From contig NC_054703.1 in assembly GCF_016097555.1 (NCBI RefSeq), positions 34,805,755 through 34,869,754 of the forward strand: a DNA stretch of 64,000 bases, written 5' to 3'. Positions within the stretch are counted from its first letter, which is position 1, and the number at the start of each line of letters is the position of its first letter. Under the pieces are notes generated by a model. That model ran no database searches. It was not told the origin of the DNA and saw nothing but the letters and a program-made list of their open reading frames with translations. The DNA is from Gigantopelta aegis. Lineage: Eukaryota; Mollusca; Gastropoda; Neomphalida; Peltospiridae. Position numbers and translations under genes: made by a program. This document shows, piece after piece, positions 11,103 to 21,299 of this stretch.

Positions 11103-11427
11103 GGGGCGAGACGTAGCCCAGTGGTACAGCGTTCGCTTGATGTGCGGTCGGTTTGGGATCGATCCCCGTCCGTGGGTCCATTGGGCTATTTCTCGCTCCA
11201 GCCAGTGCACCACGACTGGTACATCAAAGGCCATGGTATGTACTATCCTGTCTATGGGATGGTGCATATAAAAGATTCCTTGCTGCTAATCGAAAAGAGT
11301 AGCCCATGAAGTGGCGACAGCGGGTTTCCTCTCTCAATATCTGTGTGGTCCTTAGCCATATGTCCGACGCCATATAACCGAAAATGAAATGTGTTGAGTG
11401 CGTCGTTAAATAAAACATTTCCTTCCA
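11103..11427 (+). mobile_element. SINE family B, full length
   Basis: The tRNA-like head has an A-box region TAGCCCAGTGGTACAGCG and a B-box region GGTTTGGGATCGATCCC. These are followed by the shared body (CCAGCCAGTGCACCACGACT, GGTGCATATAAAAGAT) and the family B tail (CCATATGTCCGACGCCATAT, TGAGTGCGTCGTTAAATAAA). No tRNA cloverleaf is complete, so this is a SINE and not a tRNA gene. Confidence 0.9.
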
Positions 11428-11514
11428 ATCAGAGACTTGTTCAACTGAGGTGATTCCATCCTTCTACGCTATTATTATGTAATAAATCGATATAAAAATA
11501 TTTACTAAAACTTC

Positions 11515-11968
11515 GCTGGGACGAGAAACAGCCCAATGGGCCTACCGACGGAGATCGATCTTATAGCGATCGCGCATCAGGCCAGTGCTTTGACACTGGG
11601 CTAAAAAGAAAAAAGTAAAAGTTTTTTTTTATTTAACGACGCCACTAGAGTACATTGATTTTTTAATCTTATAATCGGCTATTGGACGTCAAACATATGG
11701 TCATTCTGACACTGTTTTTTAGAGGAAATCCGCTGTCGCCACATAGGCTACTCTTTTACGACAGGCAGCAAGGGATCTTTTATTTGCGCTTCCCACAGGC
11801 AGCATAGCATAAACCATGGCCTTTGTTGAACCAGTTATGGATCACTGGTCGGTGCAGGTTTACACCTACCCATTGAGCCTTGCGAACCCAGTACCTACCA
11901 GTCTGTAGACCGATGGCTTAACCACGACGCCACCGAGGCCGGAGACACTGGGCTACGTCCCGTCCTTA
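11515..11968 (-). mobile_element. SINE head interrupted by a SINE D insertion
   Basis: The minus-strand head of a family A/B SINE (11515-11603) resumes at 11944-11968. The copy is split by the family D element, with the 12-bp duplication GACACTGGGCTA on both sides (11592-11603 and 11944-11955). Confidence 0.85.
11604..11943 (-). mobile_element. SINE family D, full length, nested
   Basis: A complete minus-strand copy whose 5' end reads CCGGCCTCGGTGGCGTCGTG (tRNA-like A box) and whose 3' end is the CGTCGTTAAATAAA tail. A perfect 12-bp target-site duplication shows it inserted after the outer SINE. Confidence 0.88.
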
Positions 11969-11995
11969 TATGGTCATATGAATATTCATCAATAC

Positions 11996-12135
11996 CTGGA
12001 TATCTTTAAGCCCTTCCTTGATGGGTTCCGTTCGAAGTTTAAATCGGTTCCTTGTCAGGTTGACCAGAACCTGAGTCATACAGGTCAGCATTTTGGTGGT
12101 CTCTTTGGCGTTATAGATTATGTTAGTGACCGGAC
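11996..12135 (-). CDS. DCST-like gene, exon 4
   Basis: Minus-strand exon between the acceptor TTAACCACCAG and the donor GTATTGATG. It enters in phase 1 and leaves in phase 0. It encodes about residues 195-241, beginning at the Gly-Pro that follows the third membrane helix and continuing PVTNIIYNAKETTKMLTC. It carries one N-glycosylation sequon (NLT) after the cysteine. DC-STAMP relatives share the GP-x2-N-x3-N pattern and the single cysteine, which marks an extracellular loop. Confidence 0.9.
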
Positions 12136-12254
12136 CTGGTGGTTAAGAGAAAAACTGATGGTATACAGCACGTCAGAGAAGAAACCTGCTGTGTCGTGTA
12201 TGTAGATGACGACGACGCTCGTTTGTTATTCTAACAATTATTCAACAATGCACA

Positions 12255-12463
12255 GGTAGGTGGATAGGTGGAGGGAGGGAAGGACGGACGGACGGATGGA
12301 TGGATGGATGGATGGATGGATGGATGGATGGATGGATGGTTGGATCGATTGAGGAACGGACATAAAAGCAAAAACACAGACAAATAGACAGACTGGCTGA
12401 CTGACTGACTGACTGACAGATAGATTGACAAACAGACAGACAGACAGACAGATAGATAGAGAG

Positions 12464-12515
<52 letters not shown>

Positions 12516-12535
12516 GGACGGACTGCTAGCAATGG
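12255..12535. repeat. tetranucleotide microsatellites
   Basis: (GGAC)n/(GGAT)n at 12270-12340, (GACT)n/(GACA)n at 12395-12450 and (GATA)n at 12455-12515. Overlapping frames rich in Ser-Ile-Tyr or His-Pro-Ser are repeat translations. Confidence 0.95.
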
Positions 12536-12689
12536 ACAGACTGACGGGTGGATGAACGGATCAACAAAAGCCTGCATTTTATAACTGATTCGATATGTAC
12601 ACAGTGTGATATGATTGTGATATGAGATATGTGATGTAAGAAGACGTTATCTGATGTGACGTATGATGTGAGATTAAATTTAAAATGTT

Positions 12690-12886
12690 GGCATATAGTC
12701 TTGTAGAGGAACATTTTTTCATTAGTAGCAAGGGATCTTATATATACACCATCCCACAGACAGGATAGCACATATCACGGCATTTGATAAACCAATCGTG
12801 GTGCACTGGCTAGAACCAGAAAGAGCCCAACCCTAAACCGACCCTGCATCACGCGATCCGCTTTACCAGTGGGCTACGTCCCGTCC
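12690..12886 (-). mobile_element. SINE family A, degraded
   Basis: Minus-strand body and head (GGGATCTTATATATACACCA, CGTGGTGCACTGG reverse-strand blocks, ending GGGCTACGTCCCG). The head has small deletions. Confidence 0.8.
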
Positions 12887-12889
12887 CCA

Positions 12890-13085
12890 ATATGAGATAA
12901 ATGATATGACATATATAACACACGTTCATAACATAAATGATATGACATATATAACACACGTTCATAAATAAATGATATGACATATATAACACACGTTCAT
13001 GACATAAATGTTATGACATATATAACACAATGTTCGTGACATAACTGATATGACATATACAACACACGTTCATGACATAAATGAT
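12890..13085. repeat. about 40-bp tandem repeat, five copies
   Basis: Units contain GATATGACATATATAACACA and CGTTCATAACATAAAT with minor differences. The array ends 22 bp from the DCST exon 3 donor. Confidence 0.88.
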
Positions 13086-13106
13086 ATATGGTCCTGTATG
13101 GTCTAC

Positions 13107-13310
13107 CTGCTATCAGGTACATGATGGCGAACGCGGACACGTAGGAACGGCCGCCCTTGCCGAAGATGAGCAGCACCACGAGAGAGAGCATGCAGCGCAT
13201 GCGAACACTGGCCGTGAAGCACACGGCGATAACGAAGAGACAGCCTGCAGACGCGATCTCGTAGGTCTCCTCCTCGAGGTCAAACTTCGTCAGAACCACC
13301 TGGTTGAACG
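13107..13310 (-). CDS. DCST-like gene, exon 3
   Basis: Minus-strand exon bounded by the acceptor TTTTTTCCAG and a GTAGAC donor, phase 1 in and out. It encodes residues 128-194. It completes the first membrane region ([14 protein letters not shown] loop), then two helices around CLFVIAVCF and LSLVVLLIF, then the basic turn GKGGRSY and a third helix ending YLIAG. The GK/R-GR turn followed by a helix and a Gly-Pro is a hallmark I associate with the N-terminal membrane part of DCST1/DCST2-type proteins. High G+C at third codon positions sets it apart from the AT-rich intron. Confidence 0.92.
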
Positions 13311-13399
13311 CTGGAAAAAAGGGGGTTAGGTTTAAAGGTATGGAAGGGTTCAGAAAAGAGAGATACGTTAATCGGTGGATAAAGGCATGGACTGAAGAT

Positions 13400-13815
13400 A
13401 GCTTTAGAATTAATGGATGGATGGATGGATGGATGGATGGATGGATGGACGGATGGATGGATGGATGATGGATAAATGAATGGATGGATGAATAAATTAA
13501 TTTTATAAAATTAATAGAGGGATGAATGAATGGATTAATTAATTAATTAACCGATGGATGGATGGATGAATTAATGATGAACGAATGAATGAATGAATGG
13601 AGGGATGGATGGATGGATAGATGGATGGAGGAATGGATTGATAAATGAATGAATGAATGGGTGACAGGCTGATTGACTGGATGGATGGATGGATGGATGG
13701 ATGGATGGATGGATGGATGGATGGATGGATGAATGGATGAATGAATGAATGAATGAATATATAAAGTGATAGAAGGATGGATTGATAGGTGAATGAATGA
13801 ATAAAGGAAGGAAGG
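13400..13815. repeat. (GGAT)n/(GAAT)n microsatellite
   Basis: Long interrupted GGAT and GAAT runs, densest at 13680-13730. The His-Pro-Ser frames on the minus strand come from it. Confidence 0.95.
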
Positions 13816-14117
13816 AAGGATATCTTAGCATGAAAGAAAAACTGCTAATGCTAACTAGGTTAAAAACACATGCAGCCGCGTGTACAGGAGGGTCGGTGTC
13901 CACACCCTTACAGAAGGAATGTTCAATTTTTAAATATAGTTTTCGGAGGAGTGTGACTCTCTAGACCCCTTACTTTCCTGCACGTTCGGCTTGTATGGAC
14001 ATGTTCAGAAAGGAGAAACCAGTGAAGAAAAGGAAAGAAAGAACAACAAATGAGATAGTTGGACGCCAAGCATACAAAAGGAAATATATTTGATGGGGAA
14101 ATGGAAGAAGGGCTAAG

Positions 14118-14256
14118 TTCGAAAGTCAGGTCAGGTCAGGTCAGGTCAGGTCAGGTCAGAGGGGTTTTACGTGCAAATCCAGTAGCGCACGCCTGTCATG
14201 GGCACAGGTGACGGCCTTCGAAGGGTTTGCCAACAGCCTTTCACCACACTGTATAC
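14118..14256 (-). mobile_element. retroelement 3' end with (TGACC)n tail
   Basis: Read on the minus strand: CAGTGTGGTGAAAGGCTG, GCGTGCGCTACTGG, a CACGTAAAACCCC block, then six TGACC units. The tail type resembles the plus-strand element ending near 16625. Confidence 0.65.
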
Positions 14257-14280
14257 ACCTACACTAGATAAGAAACCCAC

Positions 14281-14403
14281 CGTATCCGAGTAGAATTCCG
14301 ATTGGAAAGGTCAGCGCTGATTTAACCGCAGTGTACTGGTTTGTGTCCGACAGCCAGACTTTCCGTAACGTTTTCCCGATCAATCGCAGAAACTTCGGAC
14401 ACT
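14281..14403 (-). CDS. DCST-like gene, exon 2
   Basis: Minus-strand exon between the acceptor TTATTTCAG and a GTGGGT donor, phase 1 in and out. It encodes residues 86-126: CPKFLRLIGKTLRKVWLSD, then an amphipathic stretch, then the start of the first membrane segment FPIGILLGY. Residue 127 is completed by exon 3. The GxLLG-Y start of the helix is typical of the family. If the donor is not used, the frame stops six codons later. Confidence 0.85.
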
Positions 14404-14530
14404 CTGAAATAAAATAATAATAGTAATAATAATACATACTATATTTATTATTCCCCAAACAAATATGATCATGTCAAGTTCGGGTTCTTTGATATTGGTT
14501 TAAAATTCTGGCATTACAAAGAAAAAAAGA

Positions 14531-14837
14531 TATGTTTTATTTAACGACGCACCCAACACAATGTATTTTACGATTATATGGCGTTAGACGTATGGTTAAG
14601 GACCACACAGATATTGAGAGAGGGAACCCGCTGTCGCTACTCTTTTCGATTAGCAGCAAGGGATCTTTTATATGCACCATCCCACAGACAGGGTAGTACA
14701 TACCATGGCCTTTGATATACCAGTCGTGGTGCACCGGCTGGAACGAGAAATAGCCTAATGGGTCCACCGACGGGGATCGATCCCACACCGACCGCGCATC
14801 GAGCGAGCGCTGTACCACTGGCCTACGTCTCGCCCCT
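14531..14837 (-). mobile_element. SINE family B, full length
   Basis: A complete minus-strand copy in the intron between DCST exons 2 and 1: the tail (TTTTATTTAACGACGCACCC) at the left, the body, and the tRNA-like head (GATCGATCCCACACCGACCG) at the right, ending CTACGTCTCGCCCC. Confidence 0.88.
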
Positions 14838-14987
14838 CCTGGCATTACAATACGCACCAATTTGGGTTATTTTAACATTTAGTCGAGAGTTGAAATCACT
14901 GTTTAAAGTGAGATAACATCAAATGTCTGTGGTAAGCCAAAAGTCGTGCTAAATTCGAACCCTATAACAATAGCCTCTTTCACTTAC

Positions 14988-15243
14988 TTCTTCTTTTCTT
15001 CTTCTTTCTGGCGCCTTTGGGTTTTTTAGGAGACTTTTTCTTCGCTGACTCTGTGTCACTACCTTGTCTAATCACCGATCCCTCGAGAGACAAGTTGTCG
15101 GGACTACTGTAACCTCTATCGGGGTTCTCCTCACCAGGGGAGATAAATAGACTGTGAGTGCTGCCACCTAGCAGCGGATCCGTTTCTGAGTAATCCCCAA
15201 ACTCATCGCTGTGCCAAGACCTTGAGTCTTCTGAGCGACTCAT
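14988..15243 (-). CDS. DCST1/DCST2-like DC-STAMP membrane protein, exon 1 (start)
   Basis: First coding exon of a seven-exon minus-strand gene (15243-14988, 14403-14281, 13310-13107, 12135-11996, 10020-9952, 8877-8685, 6940-6803). The ATG at 15243 opens an 85-residue cytosolic-looking N-terminus that is Ser/Asp/Glu-rich (SRSEDSRSW, SETDPLLGG) and ends in a strongly basic tract (KKKSPKKPKGARKKKKRRS), just before the first membrane segment. The donor is GTAAGTG, phase 1. Joined exons give about 374 residues without a stop. Family members are usually about 650-780 residues, so roughly the N-terminal half is present. Known relatives (mouse DCST1/DCST2, fly sneaky, worm SPE-42/SPE-49) act in sperm membranes at fertilisation; whether this orthologue does is inference. 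Which paralogue it is cannot be told without the C-terminus. Confidence 0.88.
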
Positions 15244-15335
15244 TATTTCGGTCAGCTATACATCAGTCAATGTCATTTTGTTTTTATCATGCAACGGCAG
15301 ATGGAATAACGTGCTTGTAGTAAAACTTAGATTCG

Positions 15336-15366
15336 TGACGTAATTCTGGTTAGCCATATGACGTCA
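15336..15366. promoter_or_regulatory. two CRE-like sites upstream of the DCST start
   Basis: A TGACGTAA at 15336-15343 and a consensus palindromic TGACGTCA at 15359-15366 lie 93-123 bases upstream of the start codon. I see no TATA box between them and the ATG. These sites could bind CREB/CREM-type factors; function is inferred from sequence and position only. Confidence 0.4.
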
Positions 15367-15487
15367 TAGTTGTTTGTATTACACAGGCACGTGATGTTAA
15401 TTTTGTAAACTGAAATTTTTTGTTTTGACATTGTACATTTTCTCCTGTAAACCCCATCTTGTCACTGTCATATAATTATTGTTAATG

Positions 15488-15553
15488 TACCTCATATGCC
15501 GCTGAATAGCGGCCTGAGTGAAATAAAGTTCTGTTCTGTTCTGTTCTGTTCTG
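15488..15553 (+). mobile_element. short retroelement tail, family E
   Basis: CCTCATATGCCGCTGAATAG, CGGCCTGAGTGAAATAAAG, then TTCTG units. Matches the copies at 9775 and 36107. Confidence 0.7.
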
Positions 15554-16361
15554 ATGGTTAGTATGTTATGTAATGTGATTGGTTAGTAGTTACATTATTT
15601 TGTTGGTATTAAAGAGATAACAACCCCCGCAAATCCGATGACGCAATTAGAAAGTGCGACGAGACAAGTTAACATTTAAAGCCTACCGCACACGAATTCC
15701 GGAAATAACAGGTCAGGCCCCGTGCTTGATGTCTTGATTTTAATAAAGTCTAGATTTTAATGTCATGGCAACGCCATTCAAATAGCATTACGTGAACAGG
15801 TGGTTCATTAACCGATTCACTCCGGCTGTCTCTTGCGCTAAACACCCATGTCCCAAAAGGTCAATGCACAATATTACAAAATAGCATGGGCAAAACACAG
15901 CCAGAAGGCTTACCATTAAACATACATATTGTTTTAATTCTTCACCATTTCCTAGAAGTGAATATGTGAACCATAACTTGTGTGACAGTTAGGAACTAGA
16001 GTGGACCGTGATCAACTCTCACCCGAAAGTGATCTGTGTAGTGAGACCTTAAAGTCTATTAACTGATTTTGTCAAACCTGGTTCGAAGTCAGTTTGATAA
16101 TTTGGGTAATTTACACCATGAAAAGCTATACTAGACCAGTGTAAGTTATGAACTCTAAACAATACATCAAAAGATAAATGCACCATACCTTCCAATAAAA
16201 CTTCATATCACATTGTTACTCCTTGGTCATCCACACAATAGATGGCCATCAAACAAGCAGCCATTACATGGTAATGTATGACTTTTTGGTAGTTCTGATA
16301 TAAGGAACATACAAAGAAGCTAATTATATTGTTAGTTCATTAAAAATATTAGTTTTCATTA
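15554..16361. other. unassigned sequence
   Basis: At 15712-15770 a GCCCCGTGCTTGATGT...AAAGTCTAGATTTTAA block echoes the AAAGTCTAGACTTTA hairpin at 1845-1945. Otherwise I see no exon or repeat. Confidence 0.4.
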
Positions 16362-16625
16362 ATGGTATTGATAAATCCTAGGGGACATTTACAAATTCAA
16401 GAGCACCGAAACCAACCCTCGTCCGCTACCGACCCTGGTCGGGCTGCTTGTGTTCCCTTGCACATGCCAGCAAGGGCGACCCCCTCTCCCACACAATCCA
16501 AGCCTTGTCCTGTCCTGGACGGAGGAACCGGCGAGTGTCGACACCTACGTCATGACATGCGTGTGCTACAACAGCTTGTTCTGAATGTGCACGTTAAACC
16601 TATGACCTGAGCTGACCTAACAGGA
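16362..16625 (+). mobile_element. retroelement 3' end (non-coding)
   Basis: The blocks AAGCCTTGTCCTGTCCTGGA, GTGTGCTACAACAGCTTGTT and GTGCACGTTAAACC precede TATGACCTGAGCTGACCTAAC. The GC-rich, tail-like organisation and the CGTTAAACC-TGACC ending suggest a retroelement 3' region. An 82-codon frame over it is not protein-like. Confidence 0.55.
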
Positions 16626-16781
16626 TTACTTTCTGTTGTTAACCTTTTATCTCTATCTGGTTGATAAATCAATGGAAGGTGAACTGCTGTCATTGTCATG
16701 TGATTATCGAATGCTACGAGGTCATCAGTACAGCAGCAAATACAATTAAATATGTTTCCTACATGTAGGTTCCTTTTTTTT

Positions 16782-16819
<38 letters not shown>

Positions 16820-17547
16820 GCCAGATTAGTTATAAATTCTGAATCATGTACACTGCACCTTTGGTATGGGGATTGCTAAATGATGAAGACAAGCAAATAT
16901 TGTCTTATGGGAGAGCTGCAAAAGTTGCATTCAACTATTTGTGCAGTATTAAAAAAAAACAGAAGAAAAAGGTTTTGAGTGAGGGTTCGGACGAACCCCC
17001 CCCCCCCCCCCCGAACCCCCCTCCCCCCAACCCCCAAATACGGGCCTGAATTGTAAGTAAATTTGATTGATTAGTTTGTTATTTGTGTTATTTGCCAATA
17101 TGCTCCGCTGTAAGATTTATTCATACCAGTGGCGGTATACGTTGGTTAAAAGTGACATAAAAGTTAACACGTGAATGACACGTGCATGCTCAAGAACAAT
17201 GGGGTTGCAAGGGGGTGACAATTTTATCATATACAGTGAACTCAGTCCGCAGAGAAGTGCCAGATCAATCTTTATTATATTTTAATTATATTATATCAAA
17301 GTGTCAGAATATATTTAATGCGATATAGAATTAAACTAATGTTTTTTGATAACAGAGTTATTTCTGTTAGGAAATCTGTCACGAAAGCCAAATATCCCCT
17401 TAATCCTTGCAAGCCCAAGTAAATCGGTAAAGTTTGTTGGGTTTGGGTTTTGGGGGGTGGGTTTTTTTTATTAGGCCACTCGACACCAGAAAGGGCTAAC
17501 ATATTTTGCCAATATAAATGACAGGAATTTTGATTAAACTATCGGAA

Positions 17548-17550
<3 letters not shown>
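16626..17550. other. unassigned sequence with homopolymers
   Basis: Includes a T-run (about 16778-16818), a C-run (about 16998-17012) and short AT-rich sequence. The frame at 16846-17049 runs into the C-run and is unlikely to be coding. Confidence 0.5.

Positions 17551-17636
<86 letters not shown>
17551..17636. repeat. (TC)n microsatellite
   Basis: About 42 uninterrupted dinucleotide units. Confidence 0.97.
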
Positions 17637-17639
<3 letters not shown>

Positions 17640-18283
17640 GTTTAACATTTTACTGAAAATAAAGCACCCGTAATTAATGCACTGTAGCCACGGTTCACGA
17701 TGTATAAGCTGTCACCCCCAACCCACCCCAACCACCCTCTGAAATCCAGTGGTCCCTGCAATGCATGTGCTATCAACAGTCAACAGAGTTCAATGGTCCA
17801 GTTGATACTCGCTCAATGCGGATAATTTACATGTGTTTACGATCATGCCCGATGACGCTGAGATTTAGATACTTAGACTAGTAATAACGGTGCAGTTACT
17901 GTTTTAATATTTCTGTTTTCAGTTCACAAAGTATATCTTATGTTTAACAATAAGGAAAAAATACATCTCGAAAAAAATCCAAAAGAAATGCCGCAGAGAA
18001 CGAAAACCTCCGCGGCAATCTCCACGGCACTGCCGATTGCCGCGGCAATTGCAGTGGTTGACTAAATAAACAAATTTACGTCTAGCATTGATGTGCGTTC
18101 ACTGACCCGTGTTTCAATATCGCCAGGCGTACACTATCGTACGGGGTGGACCGTAGCGCTTATTTTTGTCGTTGTGAAGATTTCATTTTTTGTTATTTAA
18201 TATTAATATTTCAATGGTGGCAATACTACTTTTTAAAAATATTTGTATAATTTTACATTGATGTTCGTTATCATATAACTCTA
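17637..18283. other. unassigned sequence with CCGCGGCAAT repeats
   Basis: At 17988-18058 a GC-rich cluster repeats the word CCGCGGCAAT/ATTGCCGCGG in both orientations and could fold. It may be the end of a DNA element. The rest is AT-rich without a recognisable feature. Confidence 0.4.
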
Positions 18284-18332
18284 GCCGATGTGGTTTTTGT
18301 GCTGGGGTGTCGTTAAACATTCATTCATTCGT
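18284..18332 (+). mobile_element. short retroelement tail, family F
   Basis: TAGCCGATGTGG, TTTTTGTGCTGGGGTGTCGT, TAAACATTCATTCATTC. The same tail with an (ATTC)n end is at 27448-27515 and 47140-47198. Confidence 0.7.
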
Positions 18333-18639
18333 ATAATTTTAAAACAAAATAATAAAATTTAAATTTAAAACAAATACGTAAAGTGAACCATTTTTAACAT
18401 CCAGTCCTTCTATACCATAAAACTTCGAGGTTTTTTTTGTTGTTGTTGTTTTTTGTTTTTTTGTTTGTTTTTTTGTTTGTTTTTCTTTTTTCTTTTTTTT
18501 TTTGGGGGGGGGGGGTTGTTGTTGTTTTGTTTGGTGGTTTTTTGGGGGGAGGGTCTCATTCACAATTTCCCTTTGTGCTGGGATAGTCATTAGGTGTATG
18601 TGTGTATATATTTTATTATATACATACAAACATACAAGC
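18333..18639. other. T/G-rich low-complexity sequence
   Basis: T-runs with G-runs (18428-18550). The minus-strand Lys/Pro/Gln frame is a product of base bias. Confidence 0.7.
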
Positions 18640-18757
18640 ATACAATAAATTAATAATTACAACTATGACAAAGGTGGGTATTTAGAGCATGCATCAAACC
18701 ATGAGTACATAGATAGTGATTCAAATACGAGCACATAAAGTGTATGGGGTAATACAA

Positions 18758-19440
18758 TTATCGCCTGCTATTGTTGGCTTTAAAGTATTGTTTGCTTAGT
18801 AGATGAATGTAATAGATAACGGTTTCACAGTAAGTACTTTCTATAGAGTCATCAACATTAACTGGAGCTTCACAAGATAAGATTTTAATAATAAAAACAG
18901 AATCAGGAAGATTGTGAAGAGCGACACTGAATTCCACTGGCCCTATGTCTAGAAGAGATATTTAGAATTCGTTTCTAATTTCAGCTATAAATTGACAGTG
19001 ACATATAACATGTATTTGCAAATCAGAATATTTTAAGTGACAGAGGGGACACACGCTTTCGCATGACATAGGTCTCCACGAAGCGCATATATGTATTACA
19101 TGATGTGCGTGTTCTTTTAACAACGGGTTCACACGAAAAATCTGCCATGCTTTGTTGATATTTAAATTGGGATGGAGTTGCAGAAAATAGCTGATGTCTG
19201 GCGAAGACGAGAATTGTGTTTGCCACTTTAATTCTTCAAAATCAAACACGCTTTTCCTAACTAGTCGTTTCCACGTATGTTTCGATGGAAATGTTGACGT
19301 CTTATAGAAATCAATCCGATGATGTAAAGGTTGGTATTTACACATAATCGTGTGTGTATGTTTGTTATAAAAGCTAAAGGTATTGTAAACCATTTGTTTT
19401 TAAAACATAGCAGCCTACTTGTTATAACTTTTTATACCAA
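18758..19440 (-). pseudogene. LINE ORF2 C-terminal region with CCHC knuckle
   Basis: A frame at 19393-18962 contains IDFYKTSTFPSKHTWKRLV and a zinc-knuckle-like CPLC...HVIC arrangement (CX2C, then H and C). A shifted frame continues to a stop at 18758. Such a knuckle after the RT is common in APE-type LINEs. Inactive because of the frameshift. Confidence 0.75.
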
Positions 19441-20262
19441 GGTCCAAGGTGGGGTTCGTAGGAGATGACCCAGAAAATATAACTTGTGTATGTCTATTAT
19501 TGCTTCAATAGAGGAGATACCAATCAATCCCAGGCAGATGTCTGTTCGAGTTCGTTTGGGCAAACCCTGAATATTCTTTATGGAAATGAGGGCAATATCG
19601 TCTGCTTGTGTTGGACAGGATATGGGACATCCAGAATCATTGATCCTTTGTTTGATTTACTTAATTTGTTTAGTAAGTCATTTATATATAGCACATACAA
19701 TTTTGGAGCAAGCATGTTACCTTGGCACAGTCCCCTAGATTGTCTGAATTTTCTTGACTAAATATTGTTTACCAGCACAGAGGATTTGGCGTTACTGTAT
19801 ATACTGTCAAATAGTATTTTAGGAGAGATTCCAATGTCTGACAATTTAAACATTAACGCTGTGTGGCAAACCGTGTCGAAAGCTTTCGAATTATCAAAAA
19901 ATGCAACACTAGTACAGTGACTGCGCTCTTTGTTGTGGTTGCTTTTAACTGTGGCATTAAGGAGTCCAGAACACTTTCGAATATTTCGAAGATCACAGAA
20001 AGAAGTGTAATACCCCTATAAGAATCACAATTTAATCGGGACTTGTAATGCCCCTTGAATATGCAGACAAAGACACCAAGGTGCCATTCATCAGGAATAC
20101 AACTGTTGTTAATAATAAGTGAGAAAAGTCGTGCCAGGCAAAAGAAAAGACAAGAGTCTCTGTGTTTGATGTGTTCATAGAATATTCCGTCCAAACCACA
20201 GGCTTTATTGTTTGGTAGGTTAGAGCCTATTTTCTTAACTTGATAGGCAGATATACAGAGGA
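19440..20262 (-). pseudogene. LINE reverse transcriptase, broken
   Basis: RT blocks in order: LPNNKACGLDGI and IPDEWHLGVFVCIFKG with SYRGITLLS (20255-19990), a shifted frame with FFDNSKAFDTVCH (19905-19858, first catalytic aspartate), and another frame with QADD (ADD at 19605-19597). Right after ADD the text jumps within about 11 residues to LPKRTRTDICL, a block normally far downstream, so roughly 100 or more residues appear deleted. Not functional. Confidence 0.85.
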
Positions 20263-20690
20263 TACTCTCCCCGTGTCTTGTGATATCATAATTTATCAGC
20301 ACGAGTTGATAAAAGTATAAAATCCCAGGATTGCAGAGGACTTTTATATTTTCATCAACGAGTGCTGATAAATTATGATATCACAAGACACAAGGGGGTA
20401 ATGTTTTTATCATCCATTATCATTCTTTTCATTTGCGACAGTTGTAAACAATGTTAGTAATGTGGGTTGAATGTCAGCGGTAGATTCGTTAACTAGCAGA
20501 ACGACAGTGGCGTGACGTCACTAATGGTAGGTTTAGCGCTGAAACAAACACAGTGACGTAACAAAACATTGTCTTGTGATTACAATTTGACCAATCAAGA
20601 TTATAAGATACCGCAGGAGATATCGCAAATTATAGTGCCAGCGATATCTCCTACACATGCTTTTAATGGATGATAAATATTACTTTTCAT
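20262..20690. mobile_element. fold-back insertion inside the LINE
   Basis: The inverted arms at about 20262-20318 and 20345-20398 share TTGTGATATCATAATTTATC and CAGCAC. A second inverted pair (ATCATCCATTA at about 20409 and its complement near 20670) and a GGAGATATCGC hairpin follow. The LINE frame is intact-like on either side, so this is a later insertion without its own protein. Confidence 0.7.
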
Positions 20691-21290
20691 CGGAGGATAA
20701 TGCGTGCCGTTTAAAATCGGATACCTTTTCTTCTAAGTACGATTTGAAGTTGTTATCAACATGGTTTTCTGTTGTATCGCTAAATACATTGCTAGTGATC
20801 TGCCATGGCGTTGCAAATATCGTCGGGGTGAGTAATTGTTTTGTCGTCGATATTGAGAGACATAATAGAACTACTTTTCTCTTTGTTCCTCAGTTTAGCC
20901 CAAAGCGACTTATGATTGAAATTACACGCCTCATCTAAGGTAGTATATGTTTCGGTCTCGTGGCTCAAGTACGCCTTGTTTAGATTTGATCGACATATGT
21001 ATTTTGCTTGTTTGTACATCAGAAAGGTGGAGAATTGCATCCCACGAGGTTTGCCTTCGGCTAGCCACAGCCTCCAACGAAACGATATTTCAGCATGGCA
21101 CTCTTTAACTGTCTTAGTCCAGTATGGCTTAATGTGTTTATTAAATTTGACAGTAGGTATGGTTTCTATAGCTGCACCTTTTAAAGTATTAACAATTTTC
21201 TGATAAAACAAAATAATAATTTCAGCTTTGGTAGCGTTCTGTTTTGGAATATTTAAAGGCTATAACATATAAGAGACAGCGAAAGCATAG
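20690..21290 (-). pseudogene. LINE linker between endonuclease and RT
   Basis: The minus-strand frame 21211-20792 reads through IKPYWTKTVKECHAEIS and CNFNHKSLWAKLRNK, typical of the spacer before RT in APE LINEs. A stop and frameshift at about 20790 follow, after which a shifted frame resumes (FKSYLEEKVSDF). Confidence 0.75.
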
Positions 21291-21299
21291 TCACTTGTT

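Noticed and set aside
11103-11175. tRNA gene call for A-box/B-box sequences
   Set aside because: Promoter boxes are present, but no acceptor stem or anticodon arm can be paired and the sequence continues into a SINE body; the same applies to all other SINE heads.
16362-16610. 82-codon plus-strand frame
   Set aside because: Lies over a dispersed retroelement 3' region with a TGACC-type tail; no domain and no splice context.
19486-19761. 91-codon plus-strand frame
   Set aside because: Shadow of the minus-strand LINE reverse transcriptase, which has recognisable motifs on the other strand.
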